64,000 nt of DNA from Bradyrhizobium sp. AZCC 2176 (GTDB lineage: Bacteria > Pseudomonadota > Alphaproteobacteria > Rhizobiales > Xanthobacteraceae), in assembly GCF_036924645.1 (NCBI RefSeq), contig NZ_JAZHRX010000001.1, forward strand, positions 5,979,501-6,043,500, given 5' to 3'. This document shows positions 53,733 to 61,168 of the stretch, piece by piece. Each line of letters starts with the position of its first letter. Position 1 is the first letter of the stretch. Below the pieces are notes generated by a model that saw only the letters and a program-made list of their open reading frames with translations, was not told the DNA's origin and did no database searches. Made by a program: the position numbers and the translations under genes.

Positions 53733-53955
53733 CGACCTGCTCCTTCGGCTCCCTGGCTTCTTCGGCCTTCTTCACCTTGGGCGCCGGCGCGCCTTCCATC
53801 TTCTTCACCGGCTTGCCGTATTGAGCCAGCTTTTCCAGTTCCGCTTAGAGCTCGGCGCGTCGCGCTGCGACTTTCTCGAACAGCTTGTCGGTAACGTTGT
53901 CGCGCAAGCCTGCGAGTTCTTCGATACCAAGTGAATCCAGATCGATCTTTGCCAA
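53719..53955 (-). pseudogene. H-NS-like gene interrupted by a nonsense codon
   Basis: The frame from TTG (53953-53955, preceded by GGGAGG) reads AKIDLDSLGIEELAGLRDN, the conserved head of a bradyrhizobial H-NS-like family. It continues through KVAARRAEL to a TAA at 53845-53847 (codon 37), where relatives have a Glu. After the stop the frame goes on with AELEKLAQYGKPVKK and a Lys/Ala tail to TGA at 53719. The single GAA-to-TAA change would make the lesion, and TTG in place of ATG fits decay. The DNA-binding part is absent, as in several short relatives. Confidence 0.75.
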
Positions 53956-54146
53956 TGGAACCTCCCGTTTCATCCTTTCGCTAACGGGAACCGGCGTGAG
54001 CGACAAGAATGCGCCACATCTTATCCACCGCCTTCACCTCGCAACGGCAGGCGATCATAACGCTGCAACCCCGCTTCCGCATTCACGCCCCATTCGCGCG
54101 CGCCAATGATGGCGGGACGCGAATCAAACAAGATAACGGATGGGCG

Positions 54147-54314
54147 ATGACCGAGAAGGAAGAAAGACTCGCGCGCGACCGCGCCGAAATCGCAGCGCGC
54201 GTCGCGAACTTCAGGGAAACCCAGCAGAAGTTCGAACGCGAGCGCGAGGAATATTACGAAACAACTCTAGCCAATGCGCTGAACGGAACCAGCCGGCCCT
54301 CGTTCTGGCGTTGA
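54147..54314 (+). CDS. Small charged helical protein (55 aa)
   Basis: The 55-residue product is highly charged and helical: KEERLARDRAEIAARVANFRETQQKFEREREEYYETTL, with a polar tail ending SRPSFWR. The ATG at 54147 (MTEKEE) is the natural start; the frame opens earlier without features. Composition resembles other short coiled-coil proteins of Bradyrhizobium. Function unknown. Confidence 0.6.
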   Translation: MTEKEERLARDRAEIAARVANFRETQQKFEREREEYYETTLANALNGTSRPSFWR

Positions 54315-54475
54315 GGCGGAACCGGTGCAGGGCCTTTGCATTGTCGCCGACCAAATATGTTGCGCGGAGCCGCAAGAGTATTTCGCCAAGAATTCTGCAA
54401 CACCGGGAACGAAGCCGCGGCCTCAAAGTTTTCTTTCCAAGTGCAGCAACCTTGCGAGAGGTGAAAGCACGAAAG

Positions 54476-54511
54476 ACCCCGCCTACATCTTCGAATGTGG
54501 GCGGGGTTTTT
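54476..54511 (+). terminator. Strong intrinsic terminator
   Basis: ACCCCGCC (54476-54483) pairs with GGCGGGGT (54500-54507). The stem is prolonged by T-G and ACAT/ATGT (85-88 with 95-98) around loop CTTCGA. A TTTTT tract follows. It closes the transcript of the preceding 55-aa gene or of a noncoding RNA in 54315-54475. Confidence 0.85.
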
Positions 54512-54641
54512 CGTTAACGAGCGGATGGACCTGCGACCGCGTGCGATCGCAAGCCAATGCGATCGGGCGGGTCTGATCGTCGGATTATGCGGGAACTACT
54601 ACGGCCCTTGCGGAGTTATTATCGTTCGCGAAAGGTGTGTC

Positions 54642-54746
54642 ATGCCCGCGTGGATGGAAATTCTGATCAACGTGATCGGCTATGCCGGCTTCATCGCCAT
54701 CGCGACCTATCACCGATCACCGAACAACAAACTGCCGGACCGTTGA
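54642..54746 (+). CDS. Tiny membrane protein (34 aa)
   Basis: The 34-residue frame begins MPAWMEILINVIGYAGFIAI, one transmembrane segment, and ends with a polar tail (YHRSPNNKLPDR). AAGGTG lies 7 bases upstream of the ATG. Small single-span proteins of this kind are common in the genus. Function unknown. Confidence 0.6.
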   Translation: MPAWMEILINVIGYAGFIAIATYHRSPNNKLPDR

Positions 54747-55169
54747 GCGCCAATCGTCCAGCATCAGTTTGCTTTGGTCAATCAGTTTGCTTTGATCAGT
54801 TTGCCTGGTCGGTTCGCTTTGGGCGGCTCACCCTCGGTGCGGACGAGCCGGGCGGCGTTGACTAGCGCCTGGCGGTGGTTTTCGCATCCGCCTCGGTAGC
54901 CACGGCAATGCGTGCCGACGCGAAGCGCAGCAGTCCAACACCGATCCCAACACCGATTCTGGCGTCGAGAAAGACTCCTTTTGTTCTCCTGGAACGAACA
55001 GGGGGTGCATTTTCCGCCGCGGTTGCCCCGTTAAGATACCGTTACCTCACAAGCTTCGTCCGCTCGCCGACCCGACCGATCCCGCGCGGCTGACCTGCCG
55101 ATCGCCAGCGCCGATGCCGGCCGTCGAACCTTTTTGGCGCCATCCGTACTCATCTAAAAAGGTGCTGCC
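54747..55169. other. Intergenic region with ATCAGTTTGC repeats
   Basis: About 420 bases. It starts with the tandem repeats at 54763-54808. No protein-coding frame convinces me. Confidence 0.4.
54763..54808. repeat. Three 14-bp direct repeats
   Basis: ATCAGTTTGCTTTG occurs at 54763-54776 and 54781-54794, and a variant ATCAGTTTGCCTGG at 54795-54808. It is too short and irregular for a CRISPR array. Its GCTTTGATCA parts recall the array at 53683-53732. Confidence 0.8.
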
Positions 55170-55328
55170 ATGACCCAAGCTGACCACTATCGAGAGCAGT
55201 CCAACAGAGCTCGCCAACTCGCCGAAGCGGTCAAGGATCCGGAAGCCTCGAAGAAGCTGATCGAAATGGCTGAAGAGTTCCGCCTCTACGCCGAGCGGCT
55301 GGAAGAGACGCACCAGCTCTCTTCCTGA
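55170..55328 (+). CDS. Small charged protein (52 aa)
   Basis: A 52-residue ATG frame: MTQADHYREQSNRARQLAEA, then VKDPEASKKLIEMAEEFRLYAERLEE, an amphipathic helical pair. AAAAGGTG lies about 7 bases upstream. This helical pattern is widespread as short 'hypothetical protein' entries in Bradyrhizobium. No function known. Confidence 0.65.
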   Translation: MTQADHYREQSNRARQLAEAVKDPEASKKLIEMAEEFRLYAERLEETHQLSS

Positions 55329-55455
55329 GAATCACGGGAGCGGAGACTTTAAGCCCCTGTTTACCTCTTCCCGCTAAAGAGCCCCGCCGTTAACCCAACC
55401 TCTTTACAAAACGTAAATGCGCGCCTGACAAGTTTTGGCCAGGAGGGTCATTCCC

Positions 55456-55650
55456 ATGGTCATTTATCCCATACCGGTTGAAGTGACACAGGCCAGAATA
55501 CAACTCGTCGTCGATCAGAACGCCAAGGCGCCGCCGACGACGATCAATCAGGATCTTCAGGCCGTCTACCACGCCAAGGCAGCCGCCGTAGAAGCGACAC
55601 TTGAGAATTTGCAGTCCGAAGAACCGCCCCTGGTGGACGTCAAGGTCTGA
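55456..55650 (+). CDS. Small hypothetical protein (64 aa)
   Basis: The ATG at 55456 follows AGGAGGG by about 8 bases. The product starts VIYPIPVEVTQARIQLVVDQNA and ends with an acidic/Pro tail (EEPPLVDVKV). No family recognised. Confidence 0.5.
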   Translation: MVIYPIPVEVTQARIQLVVDQNAKAPPTTINQDLQAVYHAKAAAVEATLENLQSEEPPLVDVKV

Positions 55651-55744
55651 GCGAAGTCGGAAGTCAATTCCAGCGCGCGCCGTCGGAACAAGACTGTGCG
55701 TCCGGTCACATCGACCGCGCCTGCACTGGCGCTATCGTCGAAGC

Positions 55745-56010
55745 ATGATGCCGTTTCGCGAGGTCATGATCTGGATCGTTCAAGCCGTCCTGTTCGGCAT
55801 CGGATCGGTATCGCCGGGCTGACGGCGCATCCGGCCGGCCCGCTCGCGGCCGCGGCCTTCGCGATCGACGAGCTGATCCCGACCGCGATCGTCTTTTTTG
55901 CCGTGGTGACGGTTCTCGGCTGGTTTGGAAACAGGTTCTGGCCCGACGACTGGATATACAATCCCCTGCTGTTAGCGTCGCGCTATCTCGGTATCGCTTC
56001 CGCCCGATAG
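55745..56010 (+). pseudogene. Small membrane protein, apparently frameshifted
   Basis: Frame 1 from the ATG at 55745 reads MMPFREVMIWIVQAVLFGIG and stops at 55822. Another frame over the same bases continues IGIAGLTAHPAGPLAAAAFAID, then a clear transmembrane segment (TAIVFFAVVTVLGWFG) and NRFWPDDWIYNPLLLASRYL to TAG/TGA near 56010. Together they look like one roughly 85-residue membrane protein split by a frameshift near 55795-55820. It may also be two unrelated frames. Confidence 0.4.
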
Positions 56011-56240
56011 ATCCGTGTCCCCGAGGTCTCGACGATCCGGCCCTTGAGCGATCTTACAAACGCCTTCGATTCTTCGATGGCGAAATGCGTGCGCAACGCC
56101 GCCTCATCAGCCCATTGCTCGAAGAAGAACAGCCGCATCGGGTTCTGGCAGTCATGCACGTCATGCGAAATGCAGCCCGGCTCCTTGCGCCCGCCCTCGG
56201 AGGCGCCGGTCGTTGCGCGTCGAGGCGGGCAATTTCTTCG
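55983..56240 (-). pseudogene. Remnant of an antibiotic-biosynthesis monooxygenase (ABM) gene
   Basis: The minus-strand frame reads EPGCISHDVHDC, then MRLFFFEQWADEAALRTHF and KAFVRSLKGRIV, the C-terminal two-thirds of an ABM-domain quinol or heme-type monooxygenase. No start codon or N-terminal beta strand is present. Upstream the same frame runs directly into the stop of the 51-aa membrane gene. A 5' deletion is the simplest explanation. Confidence 0.65.
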
Positions 56241-56396
56241 TTAGTGCATCAGGCGCGGCACGACAACCGACACCGCCAGCAATACGCCGAGGCTGCCCAC
56301 CAAAGACAGTTTCATCCGGGCCGTCCTTGCGTCGGTAATCGGGAGCACGAAGAAGAAAATCATCGCGAGAATGAGCACGCCGTAAACCAGGTACAT
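56241..56396 (-). CDS. Small two-TM membrane protein (51 aa)
   Basis: A 51-residue ATG frame with GGAGGGA 5 bases upstream. It has two hydrophobic segments (LVYGVLILAMIFFFVLPI and SLVGSLGVLLAVSVVVP) separated by TDARTARMK and ends PRLMH. The strong Shine-Dalgarno and topology support a real gene. Function unknown. Confidence 0.65.
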   Translation of the reverse strand: MYLVYGVLILAMIFFFVLPITDARTARMKLSLVGSLGVLLAVSVVVPRLMH

Positions 56397-56667
56397 GACT
56401 GATCCCTCCGTTGGCATTCACGATGGACGAAGGGGCCAATCGCGTATGTGTGAGGGATCACTCTGGTGACGCACTGACGCGCCAAGCTTGAGCTACGGTT
56501 AAAGCCCTGCAACGATGAGGATGGCCAGGCTGGCCAACATCCAAAGCGCGCGCGCAAGCGGGGACAGGGGTGGTGTGCACCTCCTGCCCTACGCTGCTGG
56601 TCGACCAGCGCCGATACGCCGGCACGGTTGAATTCGTGAGCCGATTTCGAACGGGCATCAAACGCGA

Positions 56668-56695
56668 AAGGCCTCCGGCCGAAGCTGGAGGCCTT
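56668..56695. terminator. Perfect 9-bp hairpin
   Basis: AAGGCCTCC (56668-56676) and GGAGGCCTT (56687-56695) enclose a 10-base loop. A short TTTCGCG follows on the minus strand, so it could end the transcript of the gene at 56753-56941. The T-run is weak. Confidence 0.5.
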
Positions 56696-56752
56696 CACTG
56701 TCACGAGGGGTACGTCCGCCCTTCACGACACTATCGGAGCGCAGAAAGTGCG

Positions 56753-56941
56753 CTATGATTTTGTTTCGGCAGCCTCGCGGGCACGCCGTTCTGCCTTGAG
56801 CCGCTCAAAGTTCGCACGGAAAGCGTCGTCAGCTTTCTTACGCGCAATAAGCGCTTCCTCGGCGTCCTTGCGAGCCTGCTCTTTCTTTGCCTCACGTTCT
56901 TCCTTCGTGGGCGCCAGCTTCTCGCGGGTTTCGTAATCCAT
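56753..56941 (-). CDS. Small charged helical protein (62 aa)
   Basis: A 62-residue highly charged product: MDYETREKLAPTKEEREAKK and EALIARKKADDAFRANFERLKAE, probably one long helix. The ATG at 56941 is used; one 9 bases earlier also exists. Similar to other Lys/Glu-rich short proteins of this window. Confidence 0.6.
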   Translation of the reverse strand: MDYETREKLAPTKEEREAKKEQARKDAEEALIARKKADDAFRANFERLKAERRAREAAETKS

Positions 56942-57112
56942 GTCGGTCAACGTTTTGTGACGTTAAAGGTTCCAGACCAACGCCTCTTTCACATCCGCCA
57001 CCGGCGAAATCAGAAGCCCGGATTGCTCAGGGCTCTTCCTTGCTGCTATTTATTGCCCCCGAGCGCCCCAAACGCCTGAAAAACAACAAACCCTCTCAAG
57101 GAGTTCTCCAAA

Positions 57113-57565
57113 ATGCGCTATCTCCACACCATGCTGCGCGTCCGCAATCTCGATACCGCGATGAAGTTTTACCGGGATGCGCTGGGGCTGAAGGAAGTAC
57201 GCCGGGTCGACAACGACAAGGGCCGGTTCACGCTGGTGTTCCTGTGCGCGCCCGAGGACGAGGGCCTGTTCAAGGCCGCGCCGCAGAACCGCGGCGCGCC
57301 GCTGGTCGAGCTCACTTACAATTGGGACGAGGAGAAATACGGCGAGGACCGCTATTTCGGTCACCTCGCCTATGAGGTCGACGACATCTACGCGACCTGC
57401 GACCGCCTGATGAAGGCCGGCGTCACCATCAACCGGCCGCCGCGCGACGGCAATATGGCCTTCGTCCGCTCGCCGGATCTGCATTCGATCGAGCTGTTGC
57501 AGAAGGGCGAGCCGAAGCCGCCGGCGGAGCCGTGGACGTCGATGCCGAACACCGGCCATTGGTAG
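57113..57565 (+). CDS. gloA: Lactoylglutathione lyase (glyoxalase I)
   Basis: The 150-residue VOC-fold enzyme has LHTMLRVRNLDTAMKFYRDALG with its metal His, a Glu in LVELTYNWDEE, HLAYEVDDIYATCDRL with another His and SPDLHSIELLQKG with the last Glu. Methylglyoxal detoxification via glutathione. AAGGAG lies about 9 bases upstream of the ATG. Confidence 0.93.
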   Translation: MRYLHTMLRVRNLDTAMKFYRDALGLKEVRRVDNDKGRFTLVFLCAPEDEGLFKAAPQNRGAPLVELTYNWDEEKYGEDRYFGHLAYEVDDIYATCDRLMKAGVTINRPPRDGNMAFVRSPDLHSIELLQKGEPKPPAEPWTSMPNTGHW

Positions 57566-57568
57566 GCT

Positions 57569-57784
57569 TTGTACAACTTCTTCGTACACGTCCGTCATCC
57601 GAGCTACCGGCTCGTGACCAAGGCTGATGTGCCGTTTCCATCGGGCGCGCGTGAAAGCGAATGGCGGCTGACGCGCAGCCGCCATGCTGACGACGTCAAC
57701 GCCGAGGTGCGCGAGGCGGTCGACCGCGACGGCTACTCGCTGTTTCGAATAGGATTGTCGCTCTCGGAAATTCCCACATCGTGA
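57569..57784 (+). CDS. Small hypothetical protein (71 aa)
   Basis: A TTG-started 71-residue frame begins 3 bases after the gloA stop. It reads YNFFVHVRHPSYRLVTKADVP, ESEWRLTRSRHADDVNAEV and REAVDRDGYSLFRIGLSL. Composition is balanced and looks protein-like. Part of it is encoded by a 10-bp perfect inverted repeat (57661-57670/57676-57685). Family unknown. Confidence 0.5.
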   Translation: MYNFFVHVRHPSYRLVTKADVPFPSGARESEWRLTRSRHADDVNAEVREAVDRDGYSLFRIGLSLSEIPTS

Positions 57785-57875
57785 AACGTTCCCTCGCTTG
57801 CGTGCAATTTCGCGGCAGGAACGACACATGGCGAAAGCACGTTGTCTTCGCGATTGAGAAATCGAGGAGACGGCG

Positions 57876-57956
57876 CTGGGACGAGGAACATTGCTTTGGC
57901 TGTTGGGCGTGCCGATTCCGGTGATCATCCTTTTATGGCTGTTCTTCGGTCACTGA
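57876..57956 (+). CDS. Tiny hydrophobic membrane peptide (26 aa)
   Basis: The frame GRGTLLWLLGVPIPVIILLW encodes a single-span peptide of a type widespread in rhizobia. GAGGAGA lies about 6 bases upstream, but the codon at the expected start is CTG (57876-57878) rather than ATG. Either CTG initiates or the gene has lost its start. A strong terminator follows at 57991. Confidence 0.55.
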   Translation: MGRGTLLWLLGVPIPVIILLWLFFGH

Positions 57957-57990
57957 CGACTGGCGCAACGACGCGTCAGGCCAAGATCGG

Positions 57991-58025
57991 GCCCCGCCGC
58001 ACCGCGGCGGGGTCTGATTTTTTTG
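57991..58025 (+). terminator. Strong intrinsic terminator
   Basis: CCCCGCCGC (57992-58000), loop ACC and GCGGCGGGG (58004-58012) form a 9-bp GC stem. A T-rich tract follows at about 58018-58024. It ends the transcript of the membrane peptide. Confidence 0.85.
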
Positions 58026-58123
58026 TAAGCCTGATTTTGCAACCGTGTCCTGCTGCAAACCGCGCGCTTTTTCGCTGATCTTCGGTTATGAACGGATCAA
58101 CGGGAGCAACGGGAGCGACACGC

Positions 58124-58771
58124 ATGGCCGACAACAACAAACAATAACTGACCATCTGGGGCCGGGCCAATTCGGTCAACGTTCAAAAAGTGCTGTGGTG
58201 CCTCGCCGAACTCGACCTCGGCTATGAGCGCATCGACGCCGGCATGCAGTTCGGCAAGAACAACGAGGCGCCGTATCTGGCGATGAACCCGAACGGCCGC
58301 GTGCCGACGCTGGTCGACGGTGACTACGTGCTGTGGGAATCCAATTCGGTGATGCGCTATCTCTGCATGGCCTATGGCGAAAATTCGTCGATCTACCCCG
58401 CGCAGCCGAAGGCGCGCGCCGGCGTCGACCGCTGGCTCGACTGGACGCTGTCGACGCTGCAGCCGGTCGACCGCCCGGTGTTCTGGGCGCTGGTGCGGAC
58501 GCCGCCCGAGAAGCGCGACATGGCCGCGATCCAGAAGGATGCCGACGCCGAGGCCGTGGTGTGGCGCATCGTCGAGGCGCAATTGGCGACGCGGCGCTTC
58601 ATCGAAGGTGATCAGTTCACCATCGCCGACATCGCGCTCGGCGCCTATGCGCGGCGCTGGTTCGGCGTCGAAGGCGTCACCAAGCCGAAACTGCAAAACC
58701 TCGAACGCTGGTTTGCGCAGTTCTCTGCCCGCCCCGGCTTCACGCGGTTCATTGCGCCGCCGATGACGTGA
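58124..58771 (+). pseudogene. Glutathione S-transferase with an in-frame stop after codon 7
   Basis: From ATG 58124 the frame reads MADNNKQ, then TAA (58145-58147), and continues LTIWGRANSVNVQKVLWCLAE with no shift. That is the start of a thioredoxin-fold GST. NPNGRVPTLVDGDYVLWESNSVMRYL near residue 60 (cis-Pro and ESNSV glutathione site) and a helical domain to PGFTRFI follow. Everything after the stop is intact. The ATG-to-stop region is AAC/CAA-rich and looks slipped. A restart at GTG 58184-58190 would lose the first beta strand. Without readthrough this gene is probably dead. Confidence 0.75.
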
Positions 58772-58791
58772 GCGCTTTCGAGCTCATCCTG

Positions 58792-59043
58792 TCAGCGCGA
58801 GCCGCTGGACACGCCGGCGCCGATGCTGACCGCGCCGCCGATTTTCATGCAGGTGTTGGTGCCTTCGACCTTGACGAAGCCCGCGCCGTACTCCGCGCAT
58901 GCATTGGCTGAATTTGAGCGCTTCAGCGGAGGCAGCTTGCCCAACGTTGCGGCCTTGTCGGACTTCTGAAGACGGGGCTGCTCGGCGACCGCGGCAAGCG
59001 CCGGGAACACCACAGCCATCATAACCAGGAGAGATTTTCGCAT
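58792..59043 (-). CDS. Small secreted protein with porin-like motif
   Basis: An 83-residue protein: signal peptide (SLLVMMAVVFPALAAVAE) and a tail with CAEYGAGFVKVEGTNTCMKIGG. This matches the N-terminal disulfide motif of alphaproteobacterial porins of the Omp2b type (CxxYGxGFxxxxGTxTCxKxGG). The rest of the beta barrel is missing. It may be a stand-alone mini-protein or a porin fragment. Confidence 0.65.
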   Translation of the reverse strand: MRKSLLVMMAVVFPALAAVAEQPRLQKSDKAATLGKLPPLKRSNSANACAEYGAGFVKVEGTNTCMKIGGAVSIGAGVSSGSR

Positions 59044-59079
59044 CCCGCCTTTTATCGCCGCTCGCGGATCGATGCCAGT

Positions 59080-59340
59080 TTAGCGAACGAACTTGACGCC
59101 GACCGATTTGCCGCGGCGCCAGACCACTTCACAGCGGCGTCCGGTCCTGGCGTCGCGCGAGAACGCCAGCCGCAACTTCGCCGGCAGCGAGTTGGGATCG
59201 TCGATCGTGACCTTTGCTCCCGTTGTGGACAGATCCTGCACCACGCATTGGCGCGCAGCAAAACCACCCTCCAGCGTGATCCAGCCGGGCTGACTCAATG
59301 ATTTGCGCGTCTCGCGCTTCTTGTTCGATAGCAAAGCCAT
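59080..59340 (-). CDS. Single-domain PilZ protein
   Basis: The 86-residue PilZ protein has KKRETRKS (arginine motif, RxxR) and DLSTTG (DxSxxG). Strands continue through RCEVVWRRGKSVGVKF. The ATG at 59340 is the natural start. It is the third PilZ mini-protein of the window. Confidence 0.8.
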   Translation of the reverse strand: MALLSNKKRETRKSLSQPGWITLEGGFAARQCVVQDLSTTGAKVTIDDPNSLPAKLRLAFSRDARTGRRCEVVWRRGKSVGVKFVR

Positions 59341-59584
59341 GTCGGAAGTTCCCCCGACATAAATCCTACGACGTGCGCCTTTAAAATCCGTTGCATGGTC
59401 GGGCGTGCCTACGTGGAGTGTCGATCGAGGCGCAAACGGCCGCAAAAAACGCCTTTTCGAGCGGCTTGCCCACCCGGCCAAACGCCACTATACGTTCGCC
59501 CGTCGCCGCCTCCATGGAACATGGACGGCAGGCGGCCAACACGGCCAATCAAGCGCATAATCCCTTGATTTTCCGGTTGTTTTT

Positions 59585-59659
59585 GCTCCCTTCGTCTATC
59601 GGTTAGGACGCCACCCTTTCACGGTGGAGAGAGCGGTTCGATTCCGCTAGGGAGCGCCA
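59585..59659 (+). tRNA. tRNA-Glu (anticodon UUC)
   Basis: A 75-base cloverleaf with encoded CCA. The acceptor GCTCCCT pairs with AGGGAGC. The anticodon stem CCACC/GGTGG encloses loop CTTTCAC with anticodon TTC. The T arm is GCGGTTCGATTCCGC. The discriminator is G. Confidence 0.96.
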
Positions 59660-60441
59660 TAGCGCTGCAAACACTTCCAAAACCCAAGGCGATCGTTTTC
59701 ACGGCTTAAGGGAATCATTTTCAGCGCCCAAGTTCCATTCCGCTGCGCTGTCCGGCGACGGACACCGGTGCGCAATGCGTTAAGAAGTTAAGAATAAGGG
59801 ACAGGAAATGGATACGGCTGCTATTGCACTCACAACCTGCGTCGCACTTTACGCCGCACCCCGCCTGACGTTGCGGACCTATTTTCCACCAGATACCTGA
59901 CCGCCCTCACCTGACCGGCATTGTAACGTGCGGGAAAGACGCTACGCACGTCCTCGACCGCACGATCTACGAGTGCCAAACCGCGGTCGGCGCTGCTCCT
60001 CCCCAACGTTCGAAACTGAATCTGACTTGCGCTCCCAACGGGGGCGTAGGCGCTCGCTTGGCGAGCCGGTAGGCGATATCCCGCAAAACGGCCGCATGGA
60101 CCTCACCACGAGGAAACCTGACCGAACCTAGGCCAGGAAGACTGTGCACTTATTCTGAGTGCGTGTATTTAATGCATATTCGCAATCGCTCCGATTAAAT
60201 GGGTGTGCGATGATTCCAGAGATTGCCGTAAGCACAAATACAGCCGGAACGAGTGCTACAGAGACGGGTGCGCGAGGGGAAAAGGGCAACTTATAATCGA
60301 TTAAATAAATTTACTGGACGGTATAAAAGTAAGGTTAAATCGCTTTACCAAATTTTAATGAATGCATACATTCCAGAAAATCTGGCATATCGGGCCAGTC
60401 GTTAAATTTATTGCGAAATCCAGTGCTGGCAGGAGTACCGA
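59660..60441. other. AT-rich intergenic region upstream of the PEP-CTERM gene
   Basis: About 780 bases. A 30-residue ATG frame at 59808-59900 (AGGA upstream) is the only candidate ORF. From about 60280 to 60420 the sequence is strongly AT-rich compared with the window and probably contains the promoter of the PEP-CTERM gene. I see no attachment-site repeat of the tRNA-Glu end. Confidence 0.45.
59808..59900 (+). CDS. Possible tiny ORF (30 aa)
   Basis: ATG 59808 gives MDTAAIALTTCVALYAAPRL, weakly hydrophobic. CAGGA stands right before the start. No further support. Confidence 0.25.
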   Translation: MDTAAIALTTCVALYAAPRLTLRTYFPPDT

Positions 60442-61116
60442 ATGATTAGATCACGCGGAATACTAGCAGCAGCGTTCATATCGATTGCCGCTCTCTCATC
60501 TGGCCCGGCTCGCGCTGATATCGTCATGATATCGGCGAGTTCGATCCAGGGGGATAATGTTCTATTCAACTCCGGCACTCAAATCGGCACGACCGTTTTT
60601 GGACATACGCAGTCGGGGACGATTGTCGAGTTTAGCGGTACTACGTTCGACGGCGGTACTACGATCACCGCGAACGGGGGGCAGGCTCGGATCGAAGGCA
60701 CGGCGGACGCGCGCCTCACCAGCCTGAACTGGCATCTTCAAGGCGGCAACACCTTCAACGACCAAGAGTTCAACATAAACACCGTGCTGAATGGCGCGAA
60801 CGGTGGCGGCGCAACGTCGGTCAGTTTCAGTGTTTATGACGACGCCTTGCAACTCTTCACGTTCAACAATCTGGCCCTAGTAAACGGCTCGAACTTCTTT
60901 GGCTTCCAGGGTATCAACGGAGAAAGCATTTCCTCCATCTTCATGACTTTCAATGGAGGGAACGGCGTTCAGGACGTGAGGCAGATAAGGCTTGACGAAG
61001 TCACTGCCGCCGTTCCCGAGCCGTCCACCTGGGCGATGATGATCCTCGGCTTCGTGGGCGTCGGCTTCCTGGCCTACCGCCGGCGAGGGCAAGGCCAAGC
61101 AGTACGTCTGGCTTGA
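60442..61116 (+). CDS. PEP-CTERM sorting-domain protein
   Basis: A 224-residue exported protein. The signal peptide (AAAFISIAALSSGPARA) is followed by a beta-rich, Gly/Asn/Thr-rich body. A C-terminal PEP-CTERM signal PEPSTWAMM near residue 193 precedes a transmembrane segment (ILGFVGVGFLAY) and RRR. It should be processed by an exosortase, but none is in view. The body resembles extracellular matrix-type PEP-CTERM proteins with no defined function. CAGGAG lies about 7 bases upstream of the ATG. A perfect terminator follows at 61137. Confidence 0.88.
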   Translation: MIRSRGILAAAFISIAALSSGPARADIVMISASSIQGDNVLFNSGTQIGTTVFGHTQSGTIVEFSGTTFDGGTTITANGGQARIEGTADARLTSLNWHLQGGNTFNDQEFNINTVLNGANGGGATSVSFSVYDDALQLFTFNNLALVNGSNFFGFQGINGESISSIFMTFNGGNGVQDVRQIRLDEVTAAVPEPSTWAMMILGFVGVGFLAYRRRGQGQAVRLA

Positions 61117-61136
61117 TGCGCGTAAACTAGAACGTC

Positions 61137-61168
61137 AAAAAGGGCCGCCACTCTTGGCGGCCCTTTTT
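61137..61168. terminator. Bidirectional intrinsic terminator
   Basis: AAAAAGGGCCGCCA (61137-61150) and TGGCGGCCCTTTTT (61155-61168) form a perfect 14-bp stem with a 4-base loop and A/T tracts for both strands. It ends the PEP-CTERM transcript. Confidence 0.93.

Noticed and set aside
54763..54808. Possible CRISPR array
   Set aside because: Only three 14-bp units with a 4-base or no spacer; no cas genes nearby.
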